From positions 159,297-223,296 of the forward strand of contig CANQQA010000002.1 of NCBI GenBank assembly GCA_947625885.1: 64,000 nt of DNA. Direction: 5' to 3'. Positions 52,343-60,273 of the stretch are shown in pieces. The notes below the pieces were generated by a model. The model was not told the origin of the DNA. It saw only the letters and a program-made list of their open reading frames with translations, and ran no database searches. The DNA is from an uncultured Bacteroidales bacterium (GTDB lineage Bacteria > Bacteroidota > Bacteroidia > Bacteroidales > UBA11471). The position numbers and the translations under genes are program-made. Within the stretch, counting starts at the first letter, position 1; every line of letters begins with the position of its first letter.

Positions 52343-53194
52343 TTAATCCGGTGGTATGCTCAATCCGTCTATCTTGATAATCTCGCCGACGATGTTGTTG
52401 GAATCGTCGCTGGCAAGGTAGACAGCCAATTTGGCAACCTCTTTCACCATGGTAAAACGTCCCGAACCATGGAGCGGGGTAAATTGGTTATTGTCGTTTA
52501 TATGCGATTGTAAATGGGCTGTAATATTGGTCGGGACTTCACCGGGGGCGATACCGTTGACGATAATCCGATCGGATATCAGACGCCGCGCCAATCCTTT
52601 TGTCATGCAGTTGGCACCCCATTTGGAAATGGTATAGGGATCGAATCCGGGAATATCGCCGCAGGCTGACGTTATATTGATTATTTTGCCCCCTTTATTC
52701 CTTTTTTGTAAATATTCTCCTTCCGCAAGACACAAAAAGAACAGACCTTTCGTATTGATATCCACGATGTAATCATACATCTCTTCGGTATAGGCATGAC
52801 TGCCCGCATAATCGGAAACCCCTGCACAATTGAAAAATACATCAATATCTTTCATTATGGCGAGAGCAGCCTCTAACTTCGAAGAAATCCCTTTTACATC
52901 AGATATATCCCAATCAAGACAATGCAGTTTGTCGGAGCCGGTTTCTTCAACAATTGTTTCCAGTTTCGCCCTGTTCCGGGCACATATCAATACTTCAGCA
53001 CCCTCCAACAAGCACTCTCTGGCGATGCCGAGACCTATTCCGCTACCCCCCCCCAGTATAGCTATCTTCTTATTTACAAGTACGTTACGTTCCTTCGAAA
53101 AAGTTACGTGCACAATAGTTTTTCCGAAAGTCTTTTTATATGCTCGGAAACAACGGAATGCAAATGATTTGGTTTTCCTTAAAACGGTTTTCAT
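52343..53194 (-). CDS. SDR-family oxidoreductase with in-frame G9 tract
   Basis: A 283-aa short-chain dehydrogenase. After a basic N-terminal extension of about 40 residues comes the NAD(P) loop IAILGGGSGIGLGIA, encoded across a run of nine G. Then come NCAGVSDYAGS, the catalytic Ser (ITSACGD) and the YxxxK motif YTISKWGANCMTKGLA. The ending EIIKIDGLSIPPD is typical. The frame is open with G9. A change of one G would truncate the enzyme inside its cofactor loop. It probably provides a reduced sugar or acyl precursor for the surface glycan and may be phase-variable. Confidence 0.88.
   Translation of the reverse strand: MKTVLRKTKSFAFRCFRAYKKTFGKTIVHVTFSKERNVLVNKKIAILGGGSGIGLGIARECLLEGAEVLICARNRAKLETIVEETGSDKLHCLDWDISDVKGISSKLEAALAIMKDIDVFFNCAGVSDYAGSHAYTEEMYDYIVDINTKGLFFLCLAEGEYLQKRNKGGKIINITSACGDIPGFDPYTISKWGANCMTKGLARRLISDRIIVNGIAPGEVPTNITAHLQSHINDNNQFTPLHGSGRFTMVKEVAKLAVYLASDDSNNIVGEIIKIDGLSIPPD
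53046..53054 (-). repeat. G9 tract in the SDR cofactor loop
   Basis: Nine G on the coding strand (CTG GGG GGG GGT), in frame. They encode the three glycines of the Rossmann loop at residues around 49-51. Confidence 0.82.
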
Positions 53195-53222
53195 ATGATA
53201 ATAGTAAATTACACGAGTCTAT

Positions 53223-54767
53223 TCAACATACCGTATCCTTCTCGATTTTTAACTTTCTTAATACGAGGGATACGATAATCTTCCTTTTGGATTTATCGAA
53301 TCCGCAATACAGCACGATGATGCTGTTTAACACAACACTTGCTGCATAGTACAGCACAAACGGACCGAATGTATCCGAAAATGTCTGCGCCATAAAATAG
53401 TTGATCGCCACAACGACTGTACTGACAGTTGCGCAGCGCCCGAATACCGAAACGATATATTTGCGAACACCAAACTCGGGCAGCTCCTTTTTCAATACGA
53501 GAATCTCTGCAAGGCTGTTGAAGAAACCGGTCGTCAAGAATATCCAATAAGCATCCTCTGCAGGACAGCCATGTCTAAAAGCCACATATATGATAGGCAC
53601 GGGCAACAAGCCGATTCCGCCTGCATAAAGATTCAAATATTTTATATTGCCCGTGGCATGTACAGCTCTGATAACCGGCTGGACAATAGAACGTGTCAAT
53701 ACGTACAACAACGTGATGCCGGCAAAGATGCCAGCCTGTGGAGGAACTTCCGCCAGCCACAAATGCAAGACATAATCCAACTTGAACAATACCGGAATCA
53801 AGAACACCGCAAGCAAACAGAACGCATATTTCGAACTGTCGTGGATAAGTGCCACCATGCCGGTACGATTTTTCACGGCATAGCTTTTTACAATCTGCGG
53901 ATTTACAGCCGTCATGAAATTATTGACCAATTGCGTAAAGCCGGTTTCCACTTGACTTGCTATGGCATGTGCGGCATTCACGATCGGACCGAAAAAGATG
54001 TTTAGCAGGACGCCCGTTCCTTGATTCCGCAATATGACAGTCGCTCCCCCGATTACATCCCAGCACGAAAACGAAAAAACCGTCTTGTACTTATGCAGCT
54101 CCTTGCAAAAGGACCAGTGGCTCTCTTCGTATTTCCGATGGCAATATATTCTATACACAGAGATGGAGAGCAATTGCACGATAAAGAGCAGCGCACTGTA
54201 CAATATCAGGTTGTCGAGACGATGATCCAACATAAGCAAATAAACCGCCCCTAATTTCAGCACCGCATCCAGCAGGCTCGCATAGGCATAGATATTCATT
54301 TTCTCATGCGCAATGATATCTGCTGTATAGGGGACCTGCGTAAGTTGCAGCATCAGGGTCGCAATCGAAAACTGATAGACGACATTGACGGCAACAAGTC
54401 GTTCCGGCGGAAAAACCAAATGCGTGTTTACAAACCAAAGACCTACCGTTTCGGCTGCGATAAAAATAATACTCGCCAGCAATATGTGGGACACCAACGT
54501 TATATTGAACATTTCCCGCAATCTTGCCTTGTCGCCCACGCCCAATTCATACGTGATAAAACGTGAAGTTCCAGCACTTAAGGAACCATTGAGAAAGGCG
54601 AACAAGGCGACTATGCCTCCCACCACATTGTACAGCCCGTAATCGGTCGCTCCTAAAATCTGCAATGCCACTCTGGAGGTGTACAGACTCACCCCCATCA
54701 TCAATAGCATTCGAAAATAAAGGAGTACCGTGTTCTTCGCTATGCGCCGATTCGAAATGGATTCCAA
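53223..54767 (-). CDS. Oligosaccharide flippase (Wzx-type)
   Basis: A 514-aa polytopic protein of the MATE-like polysaccharide transporter superfamily with 12-14 TM helices. It opens with SNRRIAKNTVLLYFRMLLMMGVSLYTSRVALQILGATDYGLYNVVGGIVALFAF over the first two helices. Paired charged residues in helices fit Wzx. It moves undecaprenyl-linked repeat units to the periplasm for the EpsG-like polymerase. Its start lies 16 bp after the FrhB-acyltransferase gene stop. Confidence 0.92.
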   Translation of the reverse strand: MESISNRRIAKNTVLLYFRMLLMMGVSLYTSRVALQILGATDYGLYNVVGGIVALFAFLNGSLSAGTSRFITYELGVGDKARLREMFNITLVSHILLASIIFIAAETVGLWFVNTHLVFPPERLVAVNVVYQFSIATLMLQLTQVPYTADIIAHEKMNIYAYASLLDAVLKLGAVYLLMLDHRLDNLILYSALLFIVQLLSISVYRIYCHRKYEESHWSFCKELHKYKTVFSFSCWDVIGGATVILRNQGTGVLLNIFFGPIVNAAHAIASQVETGFTQLVNNFMTAVNPQIVKSYAVKNRTGMVALIHDSSKYAFCLLAVFLIPVLFKLDYVLHLWLAEVPPQAGIFAGITLLYVLTRSIVQPVIRAVHATGNIKYLNLYAGGIGLLPVPIIYVAFRHGCPAEDAYWIFLTTGFFNSLAEILVLKKELPEFGVRKYIVSVFGRCATVSTVVVAINYFMAQTFSDTFGPFVLYYAASVVLNSIIVLYCGFDKSKRKIIVSLVLRKLKIEKDTVC

Positions 54768-54783
54768 AAAAACTTGTATAAAA

Positions 54784-56583
54784 TTAAAATTTCCAACGTA
54801 TGTCTTTTTGTATCACTTGCGCAGGATTCCCCGACACTATGGTATGTGCCGGCACATTGGATACCACCACAGATTTAGCAGAAATAACAGCTCCCTGACT
54901 AATTTTTACTCCCGGCATAATAGTTGCGCCTTCGCCATACCAAATATGGTCTTCGGTGATAATAGGACTGGATACCTTGTACCCGGGAATATCCAAATAA
55001 TGGTTACCGTTATTATCCCTAATAATTACCCCTCTGCCGATTCGAGATTCATTGCCTAACACAATTCGGTCACCGCATATGATGATAGCAGCAGAATTAA
55101 TATTGGAGTTGCCTCCAAATGTAAAATGGGCGTTCTTAAATACTTGAATATCTGTTCCATATCCTATTGTAACAGACCCTGTCGTTTCAAAAATTGCATT
55201 TTTTTCTATCCAAAGCCGTGTTTCCGCTTTTGAAGATGGTATTTTTTTTGCGCCAAGAATAAGTGTTCCTTGTATTCGGATAATACCTTCATTGTGAATA
55301 ATACAATAGGGTGTGGGATATAATATATTCCCTTTTATAATTTCACTTATTTTATTGTATTTTACAAATTGCCATATGGGTTTTGGACGCAAACGCGTAT
55401 TTTTGACAAAATAATATATGAACTTCAAACAAAATTTTATCATTCTTTTGATAGTATGCTTGATCGTAGATCCTGCATAATATTTTTTGATGGCGTCATG
55501 AAGGGTCATCGTTTCTATATCCTTATAAAAACTATCCCTATCGGTATTCCCGGGTTGTTTATTTCTATATAAAGCTTTATTTCCCGGAACAATATCCGAA
55601 AGCAATACCTTCTGACAGTTGATTTTTTTCTTTATTTTTTCAAAATAATTTTTCCCTTTCGTCGAATTGACCATTACGACGGAAAGACCTAAATCCTTAT
55701 CTTCTATCTCTTCAAGTTTTAACCTTTCTATTCCCCAAAAATCTCCAATCGTCAAATCTGATATCCGAGGCATCCCTCTGAATTTGCAATCATGACAGGA
55801 AGGACGATGAAACAAACCGTCATGATTGAAGTGGCTTGTCCAGACACTCTCCTGTGTCGTTTCGAATATATGCTTTCCATTGGATAATATTACCTCCTGT
55901 GTCAGTTTGCGCCAACCGAACTCTTTGGATTTCGCCCGTGCATATACTACCGGATAGCCATAACGCGATTCAAATGTTTTCAGATAATTATGGAAAACTT
56001 TCGGAGAACCTATTCCTGCACAGATATAATCGACAATTATCAAGTTATCATAGTCCTTGCGAAGAAAGGCTCTAAGGGCGGCCATTTGACAAGGACACCC
56101 GCAAACAAGTACTTGCTCACCATTCTTCACTAATTTTTCGACTTCCGTGTAAAATCCTTCAAAGTTTGATTGAATATATTTTGAGCCTCTGATTCTATAT
56201 AAATCATCATGATCGTTCGAAATTATCTGCTTTACAGAGAAGTCATCATTGAATACTGCGCCACCCACATATCCGTCATTGCGATATGTCTCTTCTGCGA
56301 GTGCACTGAACAATCCGCCGGAAGTACTGCTGAAAACAACGCTTATATTTTTGTTTTCAGCTACGTAGCAAATCGGTTCGGCAAAATCGTTCTTCTTTAA
56401 CTGTTTGCTATTGACAATAGGACATACACGCTCACACAGTCCACAGTCAATACATCGGTCTTTATCGACTGTCGGATACCAAAATCCCTCATTATCTGTT
56501 ATAAAAGATATAGCCTCTTTGGGGCAAATATCTCCACAGGCATTACAACCACAACATTCTGCCTTATCCCGTATTTCAATCAT
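54784..56583 (-). CDS. FrhB-like iron-sulfur protein fused to a hexapeptide acyltransferase
   Basis: A 599-aa composite protein. Residues 1-55 are a 2x[4Fe-4S] ferredoxin with CCGCNACGDICP and CIDCGLCERVCP. Residues about 80-350 are a coenzyme F420 hydrogenase/dehydrogenase beta-subunit-like domain, with FSSTSGGLFSALAEE, the Cys-rich LVCGCPCQMAAL and CHDCKFRGMPRISDLTIGDFWG. After a linker, residues about 430-595 form a left-handed beta-helix acyltransferase ending in the VVSNVPAHTIVSGNPAQVI block. FrhB-like proteins often accompany polysaccharide pyruvyl transferases. Fusion to an acyltransferase is unusual and suggests a redox-dependent glycan modification coupled to acylation. Confidence 0.88.
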   Translation of the reverse strand: MIEIRDKAECCGCNACGDICPKEAISFITDNEGFWYPTVDKDRCIDCGLCERVCPIVNSKQLKKNDFAEPICYVAENKNISVVFSSTSGGLFSALAEETYRNDGYVGGAVFNDDFSVKQIISNDHDDLYRIRGSKYIQSNFEGFYTEVEKLVKNGEQVLVCGCPCQMAALRAFLRKDYDNLIIVDYICAGIGSPKVFHNYLKTFESRYGYPVVYARAKSKEFGWRKLTQEVILSNGKHIFETTQESVWTSHFNHDGLFHRPSCHDCKFRGMPRISDLTIGDFWGIERLKLEEIEDKDLGLSVVMVNSTKGKNYFEKIKKKINCQKVLLSDIVPGNKALYRNKQPGNTDRDSFYKDIETMTLHDAIKKYYAGSTIKHTIKRMIKFCLKFIYYFVKNTRLRPKPIWQFVKYNKISEIIKGNILYPTPYCIIHNEGIIRIQGTLILGAKKIPSSKAETRLWIEKNAIFETTGSVTIGYGTDIQVFKNAHFTFGGNSNINSAAIIICGDRIVLGNESRIGRGVIIRDNNGNHYLDIPGYKVSSPIITEDHIWYGEGATIMPGVKISQGAVISAKSVVVSNVPAHTIVSGNPAQVIQKDIRWKF

Positions 56584-56612
56584 ATCTGCAAGGATTTGAC
56601 ATAAATATCTTG

Positions 56613-56858
56613 CTATTTCCGAAGTTTCCGCTCAATGCATTGACACATATCGCCGACATCTCCCAGTTCTTTAATTTCCAGCGAAGTAAATTTGACGCCG
56701 AAGGCTTTTTCTATCGCCACAATCAGCTGGATATGCGAGAGCGAATCCCACTCTTCGATGTCGTTTGCCGTAGTCTCGTCGGTCAATACGATTTCTTCGT
56801 TGTCGAGTACATCACGAAAAATCGTCTGTACTTTTGCTAAAATTTCATTCTTTTCCAT
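56613..56858 (-). CDS. Acyl carrier protein
   Basis: An 81-aa acidic helical carrier with the phosphopantetheine attachment motif EWDSLSHIQLI (Ser about 39). The rest matches ACP helices, including FGVKFTSLEIKELGDV. It is a dedicated carrier rather than the fatty-acid AcpP, since it is in a polysaccharide operon next to FkbH, MaoC, SDR and VOC genes. It presumably holds the acyl or glyceryl unit those enzymes modify before transfer to the glycan. Confidence 0.92.
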   Translation of the reverse strand: MEKNEILAKVQTIFRDVLDNEEIVLTDETTANDIEEWDSLSHIQLIVAIEKAFGVKFTSLEIKELGDVGDMCQCIERKLRK

Positions 56859-56881
56859 GTATTTGTTTTTTAATTATACGT

Positions 56882-57601
56882 TTATATTCTTGTTCCTGCC
56901 GTTACCGGAATGTTCACTCCGTTGACTTGGGCAGATGATATGGCTAAAAATTGGACGACTTGGGCGACTTCCTGCGGTTCCAGCAATCGTTTCAGCGGGT
57001 GCGTCTGTTCCATCTGTTCGATGACCCGTTCGTCTGTCGAGGCAGTAAAATCCGTGCGCATGAACTCCGGAGAGACGCAGTTGCTTGTAATCCCGTATCG
57101 GGCATATTCCGTGCTCCATGTCTTTGCCAATTGGGCAATGTATGCCTTGGTCGAAGAATAGAGGGCATAGCCGATAGTCGGCGTTCCCAGCAGGGCGGCT
57201 GTCAGTATCGTAATGATTTTTCCGCTTTTCTTTTTACGAAAAGTTTTCAGCGCTTGCTGCGTTACGGCGACGAGCGGCAGTACATTGGTGCAAAAGGTCG
57301 TTTTGATTTGTTCGCTTGTGAGTTGTCCGAAACGTATGGTATCCGGTTTCCCGACCCATGCATTGTTCACCAAAACGTCTAAATCCATATTGTCTATTTC
57401 CGCCAGCAATGCCTCCATGCCGGCACGATTTTCAAAATCGCACCGTATTCCTCTTGCATTCGCATATCGACCGGTTATTGTTCGGGCTTTCGTTTCGGCA
57501 TGACAATAGGTAAAATATATCTTATTTCGCGAGTCTGTCGCGAAAACATCTACGATTGCTTCTCCCAAACCTCCGGTACCTCCGGTTATCAGTATGTTCA
57601 T
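56882..57601 (-). CDS. SDR-family reductase, 3-oxoacyl-ACP reductase-like
   Basis: A 239-aa FabG-like SDR. The NADP loop is ILITGGTGGLGEAI (3-16). The NNAWVG motif follows near 88, with catalytic Tyr-Lys in YALYSSTKAYIAQLAKTW (around 153-170), and it ends VNGVNIPVTAGTRI. The catalytic Ser position reads ILTAALLG and appears to lack a Ser, so activity is uncertain. The start overlaps the MaoC stop by 4 bp. The adjacent ACP and MaoC dehydratase suggest a beta-keto reduction step on an ACP-bound acyl chain. Confidence 0.86.
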   Translation of the reverse strand: MNILITGGTGGLGEAIVDVFATDSRNKIYFTYCHAETKARTITGRYANARGIRCDFENRAGMEALLAEIDNMDLDVLVNNAWVGKPDTIRFGQLTSEQIKTTFCTNVLPLVAVTQQALKTFRKKKSGKIITILTAALLGTPTIGYALYSSTKAYIAQLAKTWSTEYARYGITSNCVSPEFMRTDFTASTDERVIEQMEQTHPLKRLLEPQEVAQVVQFLAISSAQVNGVNIPVTAGTRI

Positions 57602-58035
57602 ACCTGTTTGTCGTTTAATATTCCTATCTGTACGTGCCCTTTGGCTACCAGTTGTTTTTTACCCCCCCCCATATTTTCTCTATAAAACTTTAATTTATAG
57701 ATGATTGCATTGGCGGCTTCCGATATGGTGTCAATGCTCGAATCCAACGTGATCAGATCGTTCATAAAAACCGGTTTATGAAAATCGATTTCCTGCGTTT
57801 GGATAATTACAGAGCGGGTAGGTAACAACATTCCGACAAAATGGGAGATAAAAGCATTCAAAATATTGCCATACATCACTCTGTCCGGGAATCCCATCGA
57901 CTCGGCGAAATACTTGTCCGTATGCAACGGATTGAAATCGTTGCTGACCCGTTGAAAGCTGTAATATATTTCAGGAGTTATCGTATACTGACAACTGATG
58001 CCTGACGATTGTTTTGCCAACTCTTGTATAGTCAT
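57598..58035 (-). CDS. MaoC-like hot-dog dehydratase with in-frame G9 tract
   Basis: A 145-aa MaoC/R-hydratase-like protein. SNDFNPLHTDKYFAE (about 32-46) carries the catalytic Asp-x4-His dyad of the hydratase-2 family, followed by VMYGNILNAFISHFVGMLLP. The C-terminal strand contains MGGGKKQLVAKG, where the three Gly come from a G9 run. With ten G the frame would hit TAA at once after the Gly codons, removing the last 19-20 residues. It probably hydrates or dehydrates an ACP-bound acyl group. It is cotranscribed with VOC upstream and SDR downstream. Confidence 0.85.
   Translation of the reverse strand: MTIQELAKQSSGISCQYTITPEIYYSFQRVSNDFNPLHTDKYFAESMGFPDRVMYGNILNAFISHFVGMLLPTRSVIIQTQEIDFHKPVFMNDLITLDSSIDTISEAANAIIYKLKFYRENMGGGKKQLVAKGHVQIGILNDKQV
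57662..57670 (-). repeat. G9 tract in the MaoC-like gene
   Basis: ATG GGG GGG GGT on the coding strand, nine G in frame. G10 would give GGG GGG GGG TAA, an immediate stop. Confidence 0.82.
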
Positions 58036-58047
58036 AGTGAACTGCCC

Positions 58048-58437
58048 TTACGAGCCGTTCACAAGTTCGATAAATCCTGTGGTACGGCTCCATAGATAAC
58101 AAATCAGTTTATCCTGAAAAGCCGGTGCCGGAACAGGTTTCGAGAGGAGAAAATACCCCCCCCCGACAAGTATATCTATTTGGTTTTCAATATTATGCAC
58201 TTCATAACAAATATGATACGGGGTTACTCCGTTTTGCATTTGCTTGCGCAGACTTTTATTGTCTTGGTACGGTTCGACGAGTTCTATCGCCATTTCCCCT
58301 TCTTTATATAACATGCAAATCTTGCACTTGTGGGCAGGAAAGTCTGTCGTCTCTCCGGCAGCATATCCCAACAAGAGAAAACCGCTTCGGCTTTCCTCTA
58401 TGCTGTCTGTCAAATATCCGATATGATGCAGTTTCAT
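58048..58437 (-). CDS. VOC-family (glyoxalase/epimerase fold) protein with in-frame G9 tract
   Basis: A 129-aa vicinal-oxygen-chelate protein starting MKLHHIGYLTDSIEES. The metal His is at 4-5, YHICYEVHNIENQI is in the second beta-alpha-beta module, and GFIELVNGS at the end holds the Glu ligand. This layout resembles methylmalonyl-CoA epimerase-like proteins. Three Gly near residue 92-94 are encoded by a G9 run. The ATG at 58437 overlaps the FkbH stop (TAATG). It probably epimerises or isomerises an acyl-ACP or CoA intermediate of the decoration pathway. Confidence 0.83.
   Translation of the reverse strand: MKLHHIGYLTDSIEESRSGFLLLGYAAGETTDFPAHKCKICMLYKEGEMAIELVEPYQDNKSLRKQMQNGVTPYHICYEVHNIENQIDILVGGGYFLLSKPVPAPAFQDKLICYLWSRTTGFIELVNGS
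58156..58164 (-). repeat. G9 tract in the VOC gene
   Basis: GTC GGG GGG GGG TAT on the coding strand, nine G in frame. One G more or less loses the metal-binding C-terminus. Confidence 0.82.
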
Positions 58438-60182
58438 TACTCTTCCTGTTTTATCTGAATATAACACTCCCGATGCCGGTATGAATCGACATTCAGCTCG
58501 AACTGAGCCGTCGGCGCGCCCTCGATTTTCGTAAAACCGAGTTTCGGGTAATGCTCCTCGACCATCTTGTTTTTGGCAGTCGGCAGATATTCTCCGATGA
58601 TGCGTTTATATCCGTTGGCGCGGGCATAATCCGTAATCGTATTGAGGGTGAAATTCTCCATGCCTCGTTTCAGCACACGGCACGACATAAACCACGTATC
58701 GACAAACAGGGTCGCTGCATCGCGCTTTTCCAGAATGACGACGCATATCAGCCCGTTATCGCCGAATTTGTCTTCCAGCGTAAAAGAAAAAGCAGCATAA
58801 TGCACTTTGTCGGCTTCGATGGCTTTTATATCGGCTTCCGTATAGCGAACCGTGCGCAGGTTGAACTGATTGCTGCGCTGCGAGAGCTGGGCGACACGCG
58901 GCGTATTGAAAGCGTCGAAACCGGTAACTTTTGAAACCATATCCAAAGATTTCAAAAAATCGGCTTCATTGGTGAACGTTTTTGCCAACGATACACGCTG
59001 CGCCTCAATCTGATACTGTTTCGTCCGGTCTTTGTCGGCGCCGCTGTAACTTGCCGTCTCGAAAAGATTGAGGGAGTAGAGATATTCCAAATACTCGCCC
59101 GGGTCTTCGGGCAGTTCGGGCACCGTGATGCCCGCGATATTCTCCCGAACCATATTCCGCTCGAAAGGATTGTCGTCGAGAAACACCATCGAATCGAAAC
59201 CGATGTTCAAGATACGCTGAATCGTGCGGATATTGTCGACTTTTGTTTCCCAATTGGCTTGGAATACGGCTATATCGTCCAGATGCAATACCATTTCGGG
59301 ATTTTTCTCGAACGGCTCTTTGGCTTTGTCTTCATCGTTCTTGCTGCATACGGCAATGATGATTCCGCGATTTTTCAGCTTTTTAATCCATTCCTGAAAC
59401 TCGGTAAAAGCCTTCCCGATACCCAACCCGTGCCCGATTTGAATATTCTCCCAGCTGTCGTCTCCGACCACTCCGCCCCAAACCGTATTGTCGAGGTCGA
59501 GAATCAGACACTTCTTGAACTGCCCCCGAATGGCGCAGACGATGTCCATGATGCGGCTTGCCACGTAAGGCAGGGAATCGACGCTCAGAACCATCTCCGT
59601 AGAAACATACACGTTGGAGGCAAACATGAAATCGCGCCCGAACTTGTTTTGCAAGCCCGCGAGGTCGCAGATAAACATATTCGGATACTTCTGCGCAAGC
59701 TCCATCAGACCATAATTCAACTTGCGCACTTGGTACGTAAACGACGAAGGTACCTTGTTGGCATAGGAGCCGAAGACGGTATCTTCGATTTCCGGATAAT
59801 TGCAGCATATCAGCTTTCCGCCACCACCGAAAAGGGCGGAGTTCTCGCATATGGATCTCACGAAATCGAGCCGTTCATCTGCCAGAAGAGTTTGCTTCTC
59901 GACAGAAAGCAGACTGTGGCGTTCGCACAACTTGTGCGTACTCTGGAACAGCACGATAACGTCCGCATGAAATTGATGCAGTTCGCTCGTCGGGTCAAGG
60001 AACTGACGCTCCACCTGATTGTACTCCGCCTCGAAAAGCTCTATATCGTATCCACGCTCCACACCCATGCCCCGTATCGCCGTCGCCAGAAACTGCGTCG
60101 CCGTATCGCCCACAAGCGCCATACGAACAACCGGAAGCCCGGACGATTGTTTTATATTTCTTTGCAGGTCCTTAAATTTCAT
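58437..60182 (-). CDS. FkbH-like HAD-IIIC protein with C-terminal GNAT domain
   Basis: A 581-aa FkbH-family enzyme. An N-terminal SGNH-like region (about 15-200) is followed by the HAD core CLILDLDNTVWGGVVGDD (about 220), with the nucleophile Asp, ICSKN-like IAVCSKNDEDKA and the metal motif VFLDDNPFERNMV. A C-terminal GNAT-like domain spans about 430-575. FkbH proteins convert 1,3-bisphosphoglycerate to glyceryl-S-ACP for polyketides or glycan substituents. With a dedicated ACP five genes downstream, it is the likely entry enzyme of the acyl-decoration cassette. Confidence 0.9.
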   Translation of the reverse strand: MKFKDLQRNIKQSSGLPVVRMALVGDTATQFLATAIRGMGVERGYDIELFEAEYNQVERQFLDPTSELHQFHADVIVLFQSTHKLCERHSLLSVEKQTLLADERLDFVRSICENSALFGGGGKLICCNYPEIEDTVFGSYANKVPSSFTYQVRKLNYGLMELAQKYPNMFICDLAGLQNKFGRDFMFASNVYVSTEMVLSVDSLPYVASRIMDIVCAIRGQFKKCLILDLDNTVWGGVVGDDSWENIQIGHGLGIGKAFTEFQEWIKKLKNRGIIIAVCSKNDEDKAKEPFEKNPEMVLHLDDIAVFQANWETKVDNIRTIQRILNIGFDSMVFLDDNPFERNMVRENIAGITVPELPEDPGEYLEYLYSLNLFETASYSGADKDRTKQYQIEAQRVSLAKTFTNEADFLKSLDMVSKVTGFDAFNTPRVAQLSQRSNQFNLRTVRYTEADIKAIEADKVHYAAFSFTLEDKFGDNGLICVVILEKRDAATLFVDTWFMSCRVLKRGMENFTLNTITDYARANGYKRIIGEYLPTAKNKMVEEHYPKLGFTKIEGAPTAQFELNVDSYRHRECYIQIKQEE

Positions 60183-60273
60183 TTTTAAGATAATTGTTAC
60201 AAGAAAATGTTCTTAACACAAAATACACAATTTCCGATATTCATTATTTAGACCTTGATTCTTTATACAAATT

